Shown here: positions 19,401 through 33,100 of the stretch, piece by piece
Layout of the letters: the number at the start of each line of letters is the position of its first letter
Position numbering within the stretch: the first letter of the stretch is position 1
Origin: Portulaca oleracea
Taxonomy: Eukaryota > Streptophyta > Magnoliopsida > Caryophyllales > Portulacaceae
NCBI GenBank assembly: GCA_029582165.1
Contig: CM055885.1
Span: 11,406,729 to 11,470,728 of the forward strand
Reading direction: 5' to 3'
Length of the DNA: 64,000 nucleotides
The notes under the pieces: generated by a model
Told to the model about the DNA's origin: nothing
Databases searched by the model: none
The model's input: the letters and a program-made list of their open reading frames with translations, nothing else
Position numbers and translations under genes: made by a program

Positions 19401-22400
19401 CGGTTAACCACTCACTATACGAGTCTTCAATATATAATCCCTATATATCTCTTGTTGATTATTAAGAAACGCTTACCCTGCAACAGACTGGTTAATAGCG
19501 GGAAGAATTACGTCTCCTGCGTACACTAATGGGTAAAACTTGTTCTCTAATTTGTAAGGAGTTGTCGTTTCTCCCTGAAACACATTCATTTGCATTAAAA
19601 CATAACATCATTATTAGGTCTTCAACAATTGATTTATACTTTTGGTGTACGTAGATGGCTCTATAATCATAACCCAACCTAAGTGAAATGAAAATTGGGA
19701 ACTGATAATATCTCTAAATCAGTAAATTTATTACCTCAATTGTATAGCCATTTCCAAGTATAAGGGGGGCAACAAATTTCCTGTCCAAGCTACTAGCCCC
19801 AACAGTAATAATCCAAGGGGCAGGGTTCGACAAGGTACCAGGATGGGGCCCTTCATTACCAGCACTACAAGCCACAACTATATTGCGCTTGACAGCATGC
19901 AAGGAACCAATGGCGATGCCATCTTGATAATATGGGGTGGGCTTAGTAGTCCCAATGGAGATGCTCAAGACATGGACCCCATCATGTATGGCGTCGTCGA
20001 TGGCAGCGAGCATGTCGGCATCAAAGCAAGTGTTGCCGTCGAACTTGTCATGTCCAGGGATAGCCCAACATACCTTGTAGGCTGCCAAGTGGACAAGGGG
20101 TGCACCCCCAGACGCGGTTCCCCGTGCCAGGGATCCCATGAAGGATACATCTTGGACCATACGCCCTCCCACTGTTGAACTCGTATGGGTTCCATGCCCA
20201 TCCTTGTCTCTAGGGGATCGGTAGTCAATTGATGTGTTTAATGGCCCATGGTATGTCTCATAAGCCTTTAGGTAATAACGGGCTCCTATCACCTTCCTGC
20301 ACACAATTAAACTCCATCAACATCTAATGTTAATAAAACATATACATGAATTCGTAAAATACAGATATGCAATTAATTATTGGCAAGGAAAAAAATGCAC
20401 TGGTACTCCAATGATGATCATGTTTTTTTGAATGGGTCTCAATTCAATGGCGAGGAGGACAATGATTAGGGGGCTACCTCCGATAGTGACCGTACATTTA
20501 GTAATCTAGCCCATTGGATCATGTGTTACTGATGGTGACCATGATTTGACTTTTGATTTTGAGGACTCCTATCGAGTGGCTTCTAAAGCTAACGTTAGGC
20601 GTAAAGGGAAACAACACGTTATGGTAAATTCAAATAACAGTTGATTAGACAAACTTGTAGGGCAACCCTCTCAAAGAACAAATGGAAGAAAATAAAAAAA
20701 CAAGCAGAAAATTGTAGTCAATTAGAGGGATTAGAGGCAAATGAGCTTGTGGCTCAAGTGGGAGGTGTAACCTCCAAGCCAGGGTTCGATACTTGGGGAC
20801 CATAATTTCTTTGGTAGGAATTCTTGGTGCCCTTGGGAGGCTCCTTGTGGGCCTTATAATGGTGCACCGCCTCTTCTTTGGGATAGTAGGCCTACTAGGT
20901 TCTTCCTGAGATAGGAGACTCAGTAAGTGACCTGACTTACCAATGTAAAAATAAAAATAAAAATAAAAAAAATTAAAGGGATAAGATAAGTATGTGGAAA
21001 GCTTATGATAAAATAATTGATGAAGCTGGTAGGGCGGAAAAGATTTGCCGTGAGCTTTTCATAGAGCAATAGTGAGAAAATAGGAGGACAAATTGTAGGA
21101 TAAATTTTAAAATATTGTTCAAGTTTGATGTACTTTTGTTTGCTTTGGTGACCCTTGTTATTTATTTTGCTGCCTTGCTATATGTTTTATGAAATTATAT
21201 GCAACTTTTGTTGCATGACTTTAGCACTTTTAGGTTTTGAATAATCATATATATATATATTCTCAAATCTCAACATTATCTTTAAATATTAAATTTCCTT
21301 TATGGCTCTAAAAAATATATGCATCTATAAGCATGATCAACGAAATATATCTATTTTAAAAGTAACTAGAATGTAGGATGCTTCTACCCACGCGAAAGAT
21401 ATATTACACTTTTAGACATATGGTATAACAAAATGAAGTTTAACATAATTTCCATGAATGACTGGAGTTACATTTTCTTTACAATTTTGAATGTGTAGAT
21501 TTATGAAGTCGTAAGAAATGAGAACACATTTTCACTTAATAGTAAGATGAATAATTATCATCTCATACTAACAAATACACGGGCGTGCTCCGAGTTGTAA
21601 ACTAAGTACCCACGCGTTCTTCATATATATTTGTTTTTTAAAAAGTCTCGAAGCAAAATACAACTTATACAATAGCTATAGCTTAGATAATCAGAACATA
21701 TCATGTTGGCGCGGGGGGGGGGGGGGGGTTGACTTCTCCACTATGTTATATGTAGTTAACACTATGTACCACCAACTTAGTTAACAGATTGTTAACACTA
21801 CATGCCTTCTAATAACAATAATAAATCAATTTAAAACTCAGCAAAAAGATTTTACAATTCTCATACATCAAGTATCTCTTCCTCCTTGTTTAAGTAGATC
21901 ACATTATTTTTTTATGAGTAGTCCAAAATTATTATATTTACTTAAACAACATTTCCTCTAATCCATGCTCACAATGACCTTTTTAAGTATTGCATCCGTT
22001 CCATATTAGTTGTCATTATTTTGACTTTTACGGCCTTCAATGTCACTCTTTGATTGATAATTTCTTACACAATATGTTATTAACAATTGTAGTATTATAC
22101 TTTTATGATAACATTTTTCGTTATGAATCAAATGATGGTAATTTTATATACCAATTGTATATATTGAGAAATTTATGATCAAAATTTTCTAAATTTAACT
22201 GCACGATTTTTAAAAATGACAAATAATATGAAATAGAGGAAGTACCAAGACCACATCTTCATAGCAAAATGGCGCCTATAAGTCAATAATATTGTGACCT
22301 TAATGATCTCACAATCATGTGTTCTTTCTTTACAAAAGTCATGGTAAGTTGATTTATATGGTGTACTACTTCACATAATTAAGAAAATCAAAAAAGAGAA

Positions 22401-24102
22401 GAAAAGCAAGAGAATAGCTGAATGTGAAATAAAAATCGCATTAACGACCAAAGCCTTTATTTTTCGCTACCAAATTCAATTTATCATATTACTCTAATTG
22501 TGCATATAGTCCAAGCCCCAATTTTCTAGAATTATGAGAACATAACAAAAACACCCACCCCTAATTCTTTTCCATTTTTAACTAGGTAAAGATGAATTAT
22601 AAACCAATAATTAAGTTTTACATATGTTACGAGGCAAAGGGTGGATGCCAAACTACTCATGATATTAACTCTACAATTTTCACCTTGAGTACATGGTTTT
22701 AAGTAACTCCAACATGAATAAAAGAGGTTTATTATAACTTTAATATCGGTTTTAATCTTAGTCTTGAAGTTTGATGTCAATCGGGAGAGAAATTCAAACA
22801 TGGAAAGAAAAAGAAAAACGGGAAACGAGCTTTTTATTCACCTCACAAACTTTAAGGTCCTTTTTTTTCAGCCTACAAACTTTAGGGTCCAAAATGTTAA
22901 TGTTGAAAACCAAGGGTTCAGAATATAAATACCCCTAAAATTCGGGGTCCAAAATGCAAAAAACCCTGTGTTTGGTTGGTCAATAACCCCGGGGAAGTGA
23001 TCAATTTTTCCGAATTGACTTATTTCCCCATGTTGGGATGCAGGTTGACTTCGGAAAAGTTTTCATGACGGGCCACCATTTCTCCATTTTTCTAAGGAAA
23101 ATTTTCCTTAGGGAGGCTAAGGGAAATTTTTCCAAGGGAAATCTTTCCTATGAAAAACTTCCCATGGGAAAAATTTCTCTAAGGTTCCTACCAAATACTA
23201 TCTTAAATACTTTTTTCAACAATATAATCAAGAAAAAAAAATCAATCTTGCCCCAAAGAACAACATTGCATGTGTGAAACACAAGCAAAAATAGCTGAAA
23301 CAACCTCTAGGGGCGTTCTCCCTCGAGTCATGATCATGCAAGTTGGCCGGGTTTATAATACAATTATTGTCTTTTGGTTAACGTGAGACTAATTTGTCCA
23401 TACTACACATAGCTACAAACAAAGACTTGTATAATTGTATTGATATCTTAGACAACACTATTATTCATGCAAGTAGTGTACGTAGCAAAGTCACATGAAC
23501 TGCACTCCTTTTATTCCATATTAATTGTCAGCTAATTAATTATTATAATTTTTAATGTCATTTTTTAATTAATAATTTTTTTATATTGTATTTTATTAAT
23601 AATTGTAATATTATACTTTTAAGATAATATCTTCGTTATATATGAATCTAATAGTAGTAATTTTATATAATAAGTCATATATACTGAAACTTTATTATTA
23701 AAATTTATGAAATTTAAATATATAATTTTGAAAGATGAGGAATAATACAAAAGAGAGAGAGAGAGAGTAGATAAAATGAGTAGGACAAGAAAAGTGGAGA
23801 AGCTAGCTAGTAATTGATGGAGAGTATATATTTTGAAGGTACGAACTGGGAATCCCCAAAAATGATGAAGGCTCCTTTTTTCACATAACACAACAATGTT
23901 TGTTCACGGGGTGAATGCAGTCTCTCTATTTCGCACGGCTCAAACAAAGCCTAATGTTAGGCTTGTTTGTTTCCTCTATAACATCATATCACACTCTCGT
24001 GAAGATTATTCTTTTAATTTGTAAACATAATGATCACACTCTTCTGACCACATCCATCTCCTAATGAAGTTCAGTGATTTATGGGGTTAATATAATTAAT
24101 GT

Positions 24103-24138
<36 letters not shown>

Positions 24139-27100
24139 TGTGTGACCTATTACAATGAGATGAGTTGAAAGCCTGGCCTGTTTGGCAGACGCCTTTCCAT
24201 GATTTTGGAATTGGCCCCATTTCTTCGTCACTCAGACTCTTTGATTCTGGCCAATACCCTGAGATATACACCATACCAACCACGATTATGCTGCTGCTTA
24301 ATCAATAGTACTGCTACTATATTTGTACTCTATCATGCATTCCCACTTTTAATACGTTATTAGAATTGTAAAATATATAATATAAAATATGAAAGAATGA
24401 AGATAGTAATTATTTGGCTAGTTTTTTTTTTATTTTTATGTATTGATATATGAGAAATTGTAAAGGAATTTAAGTCAATTAATTTGGAACCAAGGCTTAA
24501 CCATTGTTGGCAGCAAAACAACCAAAAAATCATTTTTGTATTGGAAAAGATTAAATATACAGTTGAACGAACTTCTTTAATTATTGGTGCAAACTGCAAT
24601 TATTAGCCGTAAGCTTTATATAGTATTACCTCAATCCCATTATATTTGTTTATTTATCTAATTTGGGAGGACAAGTAAATATTGGAAACTGAGGTAAAAA
24701 ATTTACAATTTACCCAAATTACCCTATTTTAATTGAAGATAATAATTGTTGGAATTGTAAAAAGCGATAAATGAATTTATTAGTTAGGGGTAGAAAATAA
24801 GAGAATTACATTTGTTGAGGTTGTAAATAAGAAAATATTTTGGGACAAAGAAGTTAGGTAAAAGGACAAATAATTTAGGATAGAGGTACTAATTGATAAT
24901 GGAGAACGCCATCAAATGTTAATTCAAAGTTCAATTTTCTGTGAGCGTGAGCCCTACTCCATTAATATAAGGCAATTCGTGAGATTATGTTTGGATTGAG
25001 ATAATGAGAAAAGAAAGAAGGGAAGGGATATTAAATAATCTTTTTTACCTTTATTTGAAAAAGTAAATAGGAAAGGAGGAGAGCAGAATTATTTATCTTT
25101 ATTCCCTTCAATTCCTCATCCCCCGTTACTTATAAACCAAACAAGATATAAAGACATGGGTTCCCCTCCCCGTCCCCTCTAATAACCAACCTGATGGGAA
25201 TAGTGTGGGTTAATTGGCCTTTTCCCCATAATTCCACAGTCACATCCTAGATGAAAATATAATTAACCCAAAAAATAAATGAAATAAAAATTGAACGGCA
25301 TGATTATTAAACAAACTACAGGAGAGCAACAATGTATAGTGGAAGATGGATTTTTGTGAAAAAGTGAAAACCCCAAGATTTAGTTAGGTTAATGAAAGCT
25401 TCAAATTTATTTATATTGAAAAAATTTAACTACACTGCTGAAATAACTTACATTCGTACAAGGAATATCTTTCTTCATTTCCATGATAGCAAGAAATAAT
25501 CTTCCTTTTTTGTGCCCTAATAATTAGAAAGGGAAAAATTCTTGGGTTTGCCTTCTTTTGCGTAAGGTCCTTTATAGTTTTTTAGGGTACAATTCAAATC
25601 CAAAAAATTACTCTGAGGTACCCTAACTTTTAGTGAAATGTTTTTCTGTTACCCCAACTTTTCAAAACTAATTTTGAGGTACCCTTATTTTTTAAGTTAG
25701 TAATTATTTTGTGTTTTTTCGACCATTAATTTTATTAGAGTTTTTTGAATTTTGGACCCCGAACTTTAGGGTTATTTATATTCTGAACCCTTGGTTTTCA
25801 ATATTAACTTTTTAGACCCTAAAGTTTGTATGCTGAATAAAAAAGGACCTGAAAGTTTGTGAGCTGAAGAAAAAGGCCCCTGTCTCATTCTTTATTTTAC
25901 TCCCATGTTTGAATTTATCTCCCGATTGACGTCAAACTTCAGGACTATGGTTAAAACTAATATTGAAGCTATAATACACCTCTCTTATTCATGTCGGGGC
26001 TACTTAGACCCCTGAATACATGGTCTTAAGTAACTTCAACATGAATAAAAGAGGTTTATTGTAACTTTAATATCGGTTTTAACCTTAGTCTTGAAGTTTG
26101 ATGCCAATTGGGAGAGAAATTCCAACATGGAAAGAAAAAGAAAAACGGGAAACAGACTTTTTTTCACCTCACAAACTTTAGGGTCCTTTTTTTTTTTCAG
26201 CCTACAAACTTTCGGGTCCAAAAAGTTAAAGTTGAAAACCAAGGGTACAGAATATAAATACCCCTAAACATCGGGGTCCAAAATGCAAAAAACCCAATTT
26301 TATTAAGTGACCAAAATGCCCTTGTTCTTTCCTAATTAAAGAAATATCCTTGCAGAAGAATGTGGATATTTCGGTCACTTAATAAACTTAATGGCCGGAA
26401 AAGCACCAATAATTACTAACCCAAAAAGTAAGGGTACCTCAAAATTAGTTTTGAAAAGTTGGGGTACCGAAAAATAGTTTCTCCAAATATTGGGGTACCT
26501 CCAAGTAATTTTTTGATTCACAAATTATGCTAGCTTATTTTAGTTTTTTAGGGTACTTATAAACGAAAATGGAAGGATTTTAATTTAAAACTAAAATCCT
26601 TAGTACTTCCTCTATTCTCTAATAATTGTTAAGTTTTGGAAAACAATTTTAGAAAATGGTAGTTCACTGATATATTATCAAAATTCAAAAATAATTCTCT
26701 TTTAATTATATAACTATATTTTAAAAATAAGAGATAAATTTGGGAAAATAAATATTAGTTGGCAAGATGAAGATGTGAAGGTTTTATTAAATTATTAAGT
26801 GATAAATATTATGAGAAATAAAAAAATAATTATATAAAAGATATTGAAGAATACAGGGAGCAATTATCTTTTCATTATATTCTTTCACAGCCACATTATC
26901 TCTTCCCATCAATTTTATTTTCTACATTTGGACAAATCTTATTGTTGGCACTTTGTGAAGGACGAGGCCTCAATTCTCACGTAAACACTATATAGACTTG
27001 TAACAAGATTGATGCGTATAAATAGGACATATAGATACGGTACACATGCTCATATTTTTTTTTTGGTCAATATTTTGTTTAAGCCATAGAAAAGAATCTA

Positions 27101-30100
27101 AAGTTACTCATATTCTTTAAGTATTCATCAAGTTAATATCGTTGAAATTACAAGAAATGGAGTTAATCTGATTTTAAAACAAGGCAACGACCACTAGTAT
27201 GATACTTAACTATGTTTTCAAGGGATTTCGACATCAATTACATCATGAAATATATAAATTTTTGCAAACTATACCATGTTCAACAAAATTAACAGTTTAA
27301 ATAATAGAAAACTATACATTTGTATAGCAGATAGCGTTTTAGGTGGATAATATTAGTTTAAGTAGTAAATGGCGGTTAGCTGTTCCAATGAACATTGTAT
27401 TCGATAAATTTATCAGTGGAGTTAGTTGATTGAAGTAAAATTTACATAATAGAGTTTAAATAATTTTTCTAAAGAGTAAATTTTCAAAGGATATTTATAC
27501 TCCAATAAGTATATATATAATGCTAAAATTAATATTATTAATATCTCAAAAAATACTATTTAAAATATTAAATGCTATAAAACATTAAATATTACTTAAA
27601 ATACTACTTTAATGGACATTAATATTTGTTCAATTTAAAAAGTCCATTACTTGTTAGTTTGCATCTACATATTGTCAAATATTCTCAAATCTCAATAGAC
27701 CCCTAACTTTGAGTATAGAGTAGGCTTCTTGTCCGTCCAAGCTTCTAACATTACTTAAGAAATAACAATTAATTGAGAGCAGTATACAAAATGACAATGT
27801 TTTTATGTAGTGTACGTAGTATATTGCAATTGAAGGATTTTTATATTTTATAGCTTTGTAAAATTTCCATTGTATTATACTATTATTAGTATTTATAAAT
27901 ACACACTTCATGGGTCTATATATTACTCTTCCTATTCCATATTATTTGTTATTTAGTTGGTTGCTACAATCTTCAATATCACTTTTAAATTGATACGTTT
28001 TTATATAATATTTTATTAACAATTGTAATATACTATATTTTTAATTAGGATAGTACTTTTCATTATAAATTTAGTGGTAATAATTTTATATAATAACTCA
28101 TTATGATGCATAATTGATGGCCTTATGCATCAAGGTCAACCATGGAGACATCTAATACTCACCTAGAAGGTAGAAGAGTTCAAGTCTCTCTTTTATCTCT
28201 CTACTTGGAAGGGATCAACTCATGCGGACGTATACTTTTGCTCCTTAATTCAAGGACCATGAAGCTATCATAGAAGTCATCCTAGAGAGGATTATTCTAC
28301 ATTCCAAGAGCTTTCATATGGTTCAAGAATCTTTGAATTTGGATGAGAATCCAAGGAGTTATTCATATTTGTAATATAGTTTAGTATATTGTTTTCTTTA
28401 TGATGTAAGCATTAGGATGAATGATGTAAGCCCTTAAGGGGTCTTTTCTTGAAGCTAGGTGACGCCTAAGGGGTGGGTTGTAGCTATAAATACCCCCTCC
28501 TAGGTGCTTGTAATTCAATTCATTCAAGTCATTTACATTGAATTTTTCAAACACATGATGTGTTCTCTCTAGCATTTGTGCTAGGTGTTTTCGTCTCTCT
28601 TTTGTGGGATTCGAAATATCCCCTTCTTCTAGCTAAGGTTGGCATCCTTAGTGGTGAAAGGAAGGAATTGGAGTATTCTTGGAGGTGGTGAATCAGTATC
28701 CTTCAAAGAATCTTCAAAAGCCATCAACTATCCATCTACCAATCGTCCATTATCATCCATTTTCGAGTGCTTCATCAAGAATTCAACAAGAATTCATCAA
28801 GCATTCATCAAGAAACGTGAGTTCTTCATTCTACACGTCCAAGCACTTGTTCGTCATCAACGTTCATCATTTGACATTCGTCCATCCATTGTTCGTTCGT
28901 TCATCATTCATTTTGTTCATTGTTTCCAATTGTTTGGTAACTTTCTTTCATAGTTCTTTTCATCCATTTCTATGCCATTTTTGGTTCTTTGGAACTTTGA
29001 GATAGAGGATTCTTATCTTCGCTTTTAAAGATCCTTAGATTTTGTGTAATGAGATTGTTCCTTGGTCTCATTATGCATCAAATTTGGTATCAGAGCTAAG
29101 GAGTTTGAATCTCTTAGTTCTTGAAACAATCTTTTACAATCTTTTCCTCTCCCACACGTTCCCCATCACACGTCCATCACAAATTTCATTCCCCATCATC
29201 TCTCCACCACACGTTCCCCCTTGATAGTTCTTCCAAGAACTCATCAAGAACCCATCAAGAACTCATAAAGAACCCCAAGCTCCACAAAGAACCCAAAAAC
29301 CAAACACAAGCCTACCCAAATCCGTCCCATACACACGTCCCATCCGTCCTAACCTTCCTTCCATGAGTTTCTTGTGATCTTTGTAAATCAAGATAGGTTC
29401 CAATGGCGAGTGCAAGCTCTCCTACAAAGTCCTCTCCATCGTCCCCAGAAAATGTTGAGAAGATGAAACAAAGAATCAAGTATCTCAACAAGCAAGTAGC
29501 ATACTACATGCGCCTTCAAGATAGGGAGAATCTTGAGGAAGTATCAAGTAAATCATCAAGTGGAGAAGGAGAAGAGGACGTTCCAAGAAGGAGGCATGGA
29601 CGTCCAAAGGAGGAAAGGTTCGACTTCAAAGTGGAGATCCCCGAATTTGTTGGTGATCTTGATCCGGAAGTTTACTTGGATTGGATACAAACCGTGGAAA
29701 GGGTCTTTGATCTCAAAGATGTGGAAGATGATAAGAAGGTCAAGTATGTTGCCCTAAAGCTTCGAAAACATGCAAGCATTTGGTGGACAAACTTGCAAAA
29801 GAAGCGGCAAGCAAAGGGGAAAGATAAGGTGCGTACATGGGATAAGATGAAAAGAAAGCTCCAAGAAAAGTTCCTACCATCTAGCTACCTACGTGACAAC
29901 TACTACAAATTGCAAAGATTGGTCCAAGGAGGAAGAAGCGTGGAGGAGTACACAAAGGAATTTGAGCATCTACTTTGGAGGTGTGATCTAAAGGAGGACG
30001 AGCCACAAACTTTGGTACGTTATCTTTTTGGTCTTAATGATGGGATTAGGCACGTTGTGGAATTACAACCATACAAAACTTTGGATGAATTGAGCTCCTT

Positions 30101-33100
30101 GTCCCTTAAAGTTGAAAAGCAAAGGAGAAATAAGGGGAAAGAAGTCTCAAGCCAATACCAAACTCCACAAAAAAAGCCCACGCCGTCCCATCCAAACCCT
30201 CCACCATCCACGAAACACATTCCCACAAAAACTCCACAAAATCAGCCCCCATCCATCCCTAAACCTCACGACCAAGTGACCAAACCCATAGCATCAAGAA
30301 GGTGTTTTCGATGCCAAGGGTTGGGACATTATGCTTCGGAGTGTCCAAACAAGCGAGTAGTGTCTTTGGTGGAATACCAAAGTGCTTTATATGTAGAGCC
30401 GGAGTATGAGAAAGAAGAGGAAGTTGGGGTTGGCGCCAAAGAAGAGGAAGATGTAGTAGAAGAATATGTGGAAAGGCCAGATGAAGGAGAACTACTTGTG
30501 GTAGAAAGGGCCTTGAATATCACAAATGTGCCAAAGGATCAACTACAAAGAGAAGCAATATTTCGCTCGTTGTACCATCCAAGGAGTATGCTCCTTGATC
30601 ATAGATGGAGGAAGTTGCACCAATGCCGCCTCTACAACAATGGTCAAGAAGTTGCAAATGGAGATTAGCCCACATCCAACACCCTACACAATACAATGGC
30701 TAAGCCTTGGGCGAGGCATCCGTGTGGATCAACGAGTTTTGGTGAGTCTTTCAATTGGAAAGAATTATCAAGATTCATTATGGTGTGATATAGTTCCCAT
30801 GGATACTTGTCATGTTTTGTTGGGAAGGCCATGGTTATATGATAGACATGTCATACATGATGGGAGGGCCAACACTTACACTCTCACCATCAACCAAAAG
30901 AGGATCACTTTGGAACCTCTTGATCCACCATCTCGGCAAAAGGAGGAGAATCGTCATATTGTGTCAATCATGAAGATGGAGAATCAAGGGTATGAAGAGT
31001 ATAAGGATCCTATTCTTACACATTTGGAGAAGAAAGAAAGCGGATCAGTATCCACCACCTTTTGAATCTTCCTATGAAGCATATCTTCCATGAGCATCCA
31101 AGAGCTATCTACTTGGATCACTTGGTTGAAAGGCCAAGAATTGAAAGGAGGAAATAGCCCAAGTCATCAAGGTACATTGTTTCATACTAAATGACAAGGG
31201 TAAAGTGGTGAGAATAAATGAAGAACAACGTGAGCACCACGTTCACGGTGGAGAAATGCAAGTTCAAGTCTTATGGCGTGCGAGGAAGAAAGTTTAAGAA
31301 GTTCATCAAAGGGATCTACGATGACTTCAAAGCTTTCAAGAAGAAAGTCTTTGTAAAGAAGGCAAGTAAGGGTTGGTTTTCCAAGTTTGAGGACAAACTT
31401 TTTCAACCGGGGGTGTATGATGCATAATTGATGGCCTTATGCATCAAGGTCAACCATGGAGACATCTAATACTCACCTAGAAGGTAGAAGAGTTCAAGTC
31501 TCTCTTTTATCTCTCTACTTGGAAGGGATCAACTCATGCGGACGTATACTTTTGCTCCTTAATTCAAGGACCGTGAAGCTATCATAGAAGTCATCCTAGA
31601 GAGGATTATTCTACATTTCAAGAGCTTTCATATGGTTCAAGAATCTTTGAATTTGGATGAGAATCCAAGGAGTTATTCATATTTGTAATATAGTTTAGTA
31701 TATTGTTTTCTTTATGATGTAAGCATTAGGATGAATGATGTAAGCCCTTAAGGGGTCTTTTCTTGAAGCTAGGTGACGCCTAAGGGGTGGGTTGTAGCTA
31801 TAAATACCCCCTCCTAGGTGCTTGTAATTCAATTCATTCAAGTCATTTACATTGAATTTTTCAAACACATGATGTGTTCTCTCTAGCATTTGTGCTAGGT
31901 GTTTTCGTCTCTCTTTTGTGGGATTCGAAATATCCCCTTCTTCTAGCTAAGGTTGGCATCCTTAGTGGTGAAAGGAAGGAATTGGAGTATTCTTGGAGGT
32001 GGTGAATCTGTATCCTTCAAAGAATCTTCAAAAGCCATCAACTATCCATCTACCAATCGTCCATTATCATTCATTTTCGAGTGCTTCATCAAGAATTCAA
32101 CAAGAATTCATCAAGCATTCATCAAGAAACGTGAGTTCTTCATTCTACACGTCCAAGCACTTGTTCGTCATCAACGTTCATCATTTGACATTCGTCCATC
32201 CATTGTTCGTTCGTTCATCATTCATTTTGTTCATTGTTTCCAATTGTTTGGTAACTTTCTTTCATAGTTCTTTTCATCCATTTCTATGCCATTTTTGGTT
32301 CTTTGGAACTTTGAGATAGAGGATTCTTATCTTCGCTTTTAAAGATCCTTAGATTTTGTGTAATGAGATTGTTCCTTGGTCTCATTATGCATCACATTAT
32401 ACATATTTTGATCAAATTTTTTAATTTAACAGCAAAAATTCCAAATGCGACAAATAATATGGTACAAAGGAAGTAGATAATTTAAGAACAAGTTAGGATT
32501 TTACCTACTGAGGTTTACTGAAAGTGAAATTTTACCCCCAAGGTTTGGAAAATTAAGTTTATCCTACTTGAAGTTTGAACCTTTTATTATTTTACTCATT
32601 TTCCAGTGAATGAAAATTTTACCCATGTAGGATGATATGAAAAGTCTAAAATAACCCTAATTAAAAAATACTATCATCTATGTGTTAGTCACTTTAGAAG
32701 CTTTAATAATTAATTTTTTAACATATATAATATTTTGTTATATAAAAATACTATCATTAAATTCGTAAAAAATAAAATACTAATATAATACATTGTGTTG
32801 TAATTTTCTAATAAAATATATTATAAAAGTTGTTAATCAAAGAAAGAAATCAAGATTTTATAGCATTTATTAAGTAACATCGAGACAATGGTTATTGAAA
32901 TCCCGATCTGGATCTTCAATGCTATGATTATTTTACTGTCGATCTAACTCTTATTAGAATCTTAAATGAAATAGAATCATGCGATCCTAATTTAGTATGA
33001 ATTTTATGTGTTAAAATCGTAATACAGTTCTACGATGTTACCATTCGATCCACGATCCTATGTAACTTGACAATGTTTGTGCACACCAATTATGAAACTT

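Larger units (their letters stand above)
20297..24146 (-). other. subtilase intron 4 (3,850 bp)
   Basis: It joins HCNR to KVIGARYY in frame, donor GTCACA, acceptor GTGCAG. It contains a SINE, two MITEs, a foldback fragment and a 16-base G run. The remaining sequence is AT-rich and non-coding. Confidence 0.85.
28104..32394 (+). mobile_element. gag-protease-only LTR retrotransposon (Ty3/gypsy type)
   Basis: A complete 4,291-bp element: two 977-bp LTRs (TGATGCATAATTG...CATTATGCATCA), CATTA target duplications at 28099 and 32395, TGGTATCAGAGC primer site, gag, a protease domain and a G-rich tract before the 3' LTR. There is no trace of RT, RNase H or integrase; only ~350 bp separate the protease stop from the 3' LTR. 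Such elements are called TR-GAG-type non-autonomous retrotransposons and need enzymes from a partner. The LTRs differ at about four positions, so insertion was recent. Confidence 0.9.
27926..32472. mobile_element. Stowaway-like MITE split by an LTR element
   Basis: The left part is 27926-28103, starting CTCTTCCTATTCCATATTAT. The right part is 32395-32472, ending GACAAATAATATGGTACAAA then GGAAG. The two ends are inverse copies with TA outside. The 28104-32394 LTR element lies between them with a CATTA duplication. Confidence 0.75.

Noticed and set aside
24140..24283. Apparent loss of the catalytic Asp: the open stretch reads [11 protein letters not shown] where LDSGVWPESK is expected
   Set aside because: The residues before YWPESK are intron. 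Acceptor ATCTCAG at 24260 joins this exon in phase to LLDSG at 33550, so the Asp is present.
26604..26860. Another Stowaway-like MITE (CTTCCTCTATTCTC ... ATACAGGGAG)
   Set aside because: The ends match weakly and no TA duplication is evident.
28639..29005. Overlapping ~100-codon stretches repeated at 31953-32319
   Set aside because: They are within the LTRs of the gag-protease element; low-complexity Ser/His/Phe text without a known domain.
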